Origin: Dreissena polymorpha
Taxonomy: Eukaryota; Mollusca; Bivalvia; Myida; Dreissenidae
Direction of reading: 5' to 3'
Length of the DNA: 64,000 nucleotides
NCBI RefSeq assembly: GCF_020536995.1
Contig: NC_068364.1
Span: 50,369,282 to 50,433,281, forward strand
Both the position numbers and the translations under genes were made by a program. Under the pieces are notes generated by a model that ran no database searches, was not told the origin of the DNA, and saw nothing but the letters and a program-made list of their open reading frames with translations. Below are positions 59,059 to 64,000 of the stretch, piece by piece; the first letter of the stretch is position 1, and every line of letters begins with the position of its first letter.

Positions 59059-62000
59059 TCACTTGTCACAAAAAACACACGCGATCATGAATCGTCCGTT
59101 CCAGGGCTTACGACAAGTGCATAACACCTTTTCTGGATCATTGGAATTGACCCCCTCTGGATCCTGGATCCACTTTGGGATTTTTCGGTCCCGACAGGGC
59201 TTTAACCTGTCATGGTTTGTCACATGCACAGAGTTCCGCATTTTAATTCTGTAGATATAAGCGGATATCTTTTTCTCAATGACTCCTTGGCCTTTCCATG
59301 GTGCAGATAACTTCTTGCATCGGCCCTTCAAGGTCGCTGAATCCAGGACATACACTGCATCTCCCTCTTCATACGCCATAGTAATGATCCGTAAATCATA
59401 GTTCTTCTTCATTCTCTTTAGAGATGTCTTCAGTTTGGTCGCGCCACCTCATGGGCACGACTAATTTCTTGTTCAAGGTTGGTCACATACTCGTCCACTG
59501 TCTCATTTTTCTTCCCCTGTACCACGGGAAACACGAGAGTTGCTTGCGTGTTGACCCCCCGATCCAACATAAAATTGTTGGCCGTAAAACCAGTGCTTCG
59601 ATTTACTGAGGCACGAAGAGCTCCTGCAATTTGAGACAGATGAAGATCCCTATCGTCCTGCTTTCTATCGATATATCATCGAACTTCATCCATGAGTGTG
59701 CGATTATACCGCTCAACATGTCCATTGGATGCGGGACGATATGGCGTGGTCCTAGTTTTATGTATCTCAAGAACCTTACAAAGCGCGGTGAAGACTTTGC
59801 CCTCAAATTTTCGAACTTGATCCGAATGAATCTGAAATGGACATCCGAATCGGGAAAAGAACGCGTTTACAGCCGCTGTAGCTGTTACCTCAGCCGACTG
59901 GGATGGCAATGATACGCACTCAACCCATTTGGTGAATTGATCCACCATCATCAAGATGTGTTCGTTCCCTCTTGGTGTCTTCGGCAACGGACCCATAAAG
60001 TCTGTATGCACACGCTCCATTGCAGCACCCGCCTAAAACGCCGTAAGTGAGCCTCTGCCATACCGATCTGCCTTCTTGTTCCTGTTACAAGTTTCACAGG
60101 ATCTAACAAAATTCTTCACATCCGCCGACAAAGTATGCCAGAAAAATCGATCTTTAATTCGAGCCTTTGTATGGTCCATACATTGATGAGCCGCCAACGG
60201 TATATCATGGTCTAATGATAACGCCTGCGCTCTGAGACTAGCTGGAAGTACCAACTTCTTGTCACTGTCCTCCATTACATATAGAACTCCATCTATCAGT
60301 TCGAACGCCTCTTTGTTTATCCAATAGGCTTTTACTGCATTACCTTCCAGATACAAATCTTTCTGTGAAGGTTCTTCTTGCGTCCTCATCCATTTCAGAA
60401 GGATCCCAAGATCACGTTCTTTGTCTTGAGCTACAACCAGATCTTACTCCTCCCCTGCCATTACTATTTCGATATGCGCTTCAATTGCCTCATCCTCCTC
60501 CTCCGACAGAACATCTTTAGCCACCTCATGCAATTTGGGATCGCCAGATGGATTTATTTTGTTAATTTTGTACCACCAGGAGTCGCGGGCAGCGACTCCA
60601 ATCTTTGAAATTGTGGGTCAACTTTCTCAAGACCCTGAAATACCACCACCATCAGATATCTGCACCGGTGAGTCTCTAATCAAGTTTTTGGCGCCTTCTT
60701 GATTAGAAGTTTAACTCACATTGGATGTCTCCGACCCCCACATGGATCCTTCCGGAACTCCCTTTAAAACCACAAGGGATACGTCCTCAGACGAACACCT
60801 ATTTATTTCCATTAGGGATACGTCTTCAGACGAACACCTATTTATTTCAACCTTGGTGTGATCCTCCTTATCCCCATTAATGTTGCTACCACATCCATCC
60901 GCAATCCTCAAACGTTGCATACCAACTCCCAACGGTACTGCTTAATCCACCTCCTCCGTGAATATTGCCCAGTCTACGTGGGCATTCTTACAATACTGGC
61001 AATTTGCTTTGAAGCATGGCAAATCTTCAAGTTTTACTCCCATCACATAATGGCTGCATAACATATCCGGCATAGGCGGCCGCGATAAGGTATCTGCATT
61101 TACATGTTTCCTCCCTGGCCGATGCTTAAGGATGAAATTGTATTGTAATAGCTCCTCCAACTACCGAGCTAGCTGTTCTTGGGGCTCTTTAAAGTTCATC
61201 AGCCACGTTAAACTGGAATGATCCGTTCGAAGTACGAACGGCTTCCCTAACAGGTAGTGTCTGTATTTCCTGGTGAAACGTACTACTGCCAATAATTCCA
61301 TCCGAGTCACATAGTTTTTCTGCTCTGGTGTCAATACATTGCTACCATAAGCTACAACTTTTTTTCTCTCCCTCTTGTATTTGGATAAGTTCTCCTGAAA
61401 CGGCAACACCGGATGCATCTGTGTCCAGTATAAATTTATCCACCGTATTTGGTTAAGCCAATACCGGGGGCTGTGACAACGCAGTTTTCAGCTTATCAAA
61501 CGCCTGTTGCTGTTCCTCATCATACCTGAACATGTGCTTTCCGACTACTTTATACAATTCCGCACTAATTTCAGCAATGTTTGGAATAAATGTTCGGTGA
61601 TAATTCACTAGGCCTAAAAATCTCAGAACATATTTTGTGTTTCTATGGGCTGTCCAATCTTTTATCACCTGTATGTCCGCCTCGGCCATAGCTAACCTAT
61701 CCTCACTCACAATTCTCCCCAGGAACTCCACCTTATTCTGGAAGAACACGCATTTTTAGGCTTCAGTTTTAAACCATACTTTCGAAAACGTTGTAGGGCC
61801 TCCTCCAGATATTGGGGATGCTGGTCAAATGTCTTGCAAAGCACCAGTATATCGTCAAGGAATGCCAGCACAGTTTTCCAATTCACACCTCGAAGTACGA
61901 GATTGACTACACGAAAAAACGTCGCAGGAGCATTACATTATCCAAAACCCATCTTCACGTGTTCGAAGAAACCATACCTCGTCACAAACGCTGTCTTTGA

Positions 62001-64000
62001 TCGATCCTCTTTCGTGATTCCCACTTGCCAATATGCTGAGTAGGCGTCAAGTTTCGAGAACCAACAATTTCCAGCAAGTGTGTCCAGACAGTCATCAACA
62101 AGTGGCAATGGAAAGGTGTCCTTGATTGTCACGCTATTGAGACCACGATAGTCTATACACCATCTGACCGATTTGTCTTGCTTTTTAATCAGCACTGTTG
62201 CTGAAGCCCATTCCGATACCGACTCCTGTATTACTCCAGAATCCAGCATATTGTTTAAGTGTTGTGCATAATCCCCAGCAAAACATGCTGGTGTTCTCCG
62301 CATTCTCTGCTTGATAGGCCGCGCCTCCCCCTTCTCTTTTGAATGCTCAATATCAGTAAATGTGCCCAGATCAAACTCGCTCTTTGCAAATACATCCTCA
62401 TAAGAAATGAGTATATTCGTAAATTTCTCTCTGTGTTCCACCGACAACTCCTTACTCGACTCTTCGAAAGTTGCCTTTAAATGATCTGGCAGCTTGTCTC
62501 TAAGGCTAACATTATTTACAAACTGTTGACTGTGTTCTTCAACAGTTTCCTGTATGTAATCCGCCGCGTTTTCGGTCACAGGTACCACTGTCTCTATTGG
62601 AAACGCTTTCGCAACTCTTTTCCCTTTCTTAAGAACACGATATCTGTCTGTGATATTCACCACACATTCTGTCGCTTCCTTTCCTTTGTCATGCAAAGTT
62701 TTTGGTACCAGGACGTCCAGACCATCGTCTCCTTGCACAATAAACTGAGGCATGCCACCGTCGAGTTAACATCGTACATGTTTCGCAGAATTTGGAGGTA
62801 TTACACATCATTTATTAACGGTAACTCTGCATACTTCCGGTTTACCATTAGTTACTGCCACATTCATTGGTACCTCTTCCCCATCAATACCGAAGTTATC
62901 GTTGGCATAGTCCAACACAGACCTTACTTGTATAAAGTCAAACCCTAGCAACATCTCCTGTGAGATTGGTGCTACATGAATGTTCTCCTCATATACTTTG
63001 GACCCTATTTTTATCCTCACTGGTCCCACCACACTGCCACTCATTTTCATGTTCTTTCCTGCGGCATTTAACGTCACTTTTTATAACGTCTGATTTTTGT
63101 TTCAGGCTATCAAATAGCTCTTCTGAGATTATTGTCACATCGGCGCCTGTGTCCACCACGGCCTCCACTGGTTTACCATTTACTTAAATTGGTAGTTTGT
63201 ACTCAGATACAGATGACAGTTGATTTACTTCAATTATTTCCTCTTCCAACTCAGCATCTGTTTGGATTAAGACTTCTTTCTAACTAACATCTGGTTTTTC
63301 TGGAGCAACCTGGGACATAACAATCCCACTTGCCTCACTCCCGCTGTCTGATGAACTGTCATCTGTTTGTGTTTCCGCATTCACGAAACGCGTGTCTCTT
63401 CTTTTTGCTCTTCCTGGTTCAACCGATCTATTTCTACGAGATCTTGGTTTCGTCTCTTCAACACATACATTACGCCCTCTACCTTGATCCACACGCCTGG
63501 AGGAAGAAATACTTCCCCACACTTTCCTTCAAGTTTGTGGGCCCGCATTTACGACCCCCGCTCGTTTAAACCTCTTGGTGCAGGCCCTAACGATAGTCGA
63601 TAAGGACACTCTGGTCTGCGATCTCCCATTTCCTGACACGCGTAACATTGTTGAGTTGCTCTCCACTTTTCACAATCAGCTCTTATATGACCAGTCTCTC
63701 CACAAACAAAACAATCATTGATGCCTGGCTGTCTCAAAGCCGTTTCTTGCTGGGCTCCCAAACCATTATTTCTTTCACCCCTTCCTGTTGGGCGACCTCC
63801 CAAACGTCGACCGCTATAGCCACCACCTTTACTATAACCGGCTTGGTTTTGATTGTTGTTCCATGGTTGGAAGCCTCCACTACGACCGTAACCACATCTG
63901 TTGGGCGTATTGTTCATTTGGTTTAAACCACCAATAACTTTCCCATCGGCACCTTCACTCCTATTGAGTGCCATTTGCTTGTTAAATTGGCTCTGCATCT
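59059..64000 (-). mobile_element. Ty3/gypsy-type LTR retroelement, broken, 5' end beyond window
   Basis: Minus-strand parts in the usual Ty3/gypsy order: nucleocapsid with zinc knuckle (about 63.5-64.0 kb), protease region (about 62.8-63.2 kb), reverse transcriptase (about 61.5-62.75 kb, with RWCIDYRGLNSVTIKD and FSKLDAYSAYWQV), RNase H (about 60.9-61.4 kb), integrase zinc-binding and core (about 59.7-60.4 kb, with SCETCNRNK and MERVHTDFMGPLPKTPRGNE), and an integrase C-terminal region (about 59.05-59.4 kb) ending in a PHD-finger-like start (CTCRKPWNGRFMIAC). The reading is broken in roughly eight to ten places, so it is an inactive, moderately old copy. I could not delimit LTRs; the 5' LTR and most of gag lie past 64000. 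Confidence 0.85.

Overview
This is AT-rich, intron-bearing animal DNA. Genes are sparse and there are many short dispersed repeats: tRNA-derived SINEs, foldback and TTAA-flanked MITEs, and GACCTTGACC-type tandem repeats. Several repeat families look like those I remember from bivalve genomes, and the set resembles a dreissenid mussel. That assignment is inference from memory, not from a search. The window contains one 100-bp run of N (5876-5975).

Left part (0-24 kb): mostly repeats. Three short minus-strand exons stand out: the C-terminal end of a SET domain (15035-15168), an acidic linker exon (9422-9583) and an exon resembling the His...Tyr end of a tyrosine recombinase (8155-8268). All three junctions are phase 0, so they may belong to one gene running off the left side. 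Around them lie three copies of a GGGACCCAACAATAT minisatellite-bearing element, several MITEs, and a 1.8-kb element with terminal inverted repeats at 21.28-23.08 kb.

Middle part (24.7-41.1 kb): a minus-strand tandem cluster of paralogous receptor-like genes. The copy at 36504-40997 can be modelled as five exons with correct splice sites and fully consistent phases. It gives a 333-residue type I membrane protein: signal peptide, CUB domain, LDL-receptor class A repeat, one transmembrane helix, and a cytoplasmic tail with PPPY and YDDI motifs. The copy at 29439-34678 keeps the same five-exon layout but has a stop and frameshifts. The copy at 25.7-26.9 kb is more decayed, and only an orphan first exon of a fourth copy is visible at 24.8 kb. 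The two upstream copies share a conserved block about 60 bp before the start codon. I do not recognise the family and assign no function.

Right-middle part (42-50 kb): an ORF built of about 29 copies of a 45-bp (15-residue) repeat on the minus strand, with coding-like but disrupted sequence upstream. Then a plus-strand, apparently intronless sequence encoding two ubiquitin-like domains plus a von Willebrand A domain. It carries three in-frame stops and one frameshift, so it reads as a pseudogene.

Right part (50-64 kb): SINEs, a CCGGG-rich palindromic element bracketed by an inverted pair of 55-bp sequences, a run of three perfect hairpins, a gag-like fossil, and a broken Ty3/gypsy retroelement on the minus strand whose 5' end lies beyond the window.
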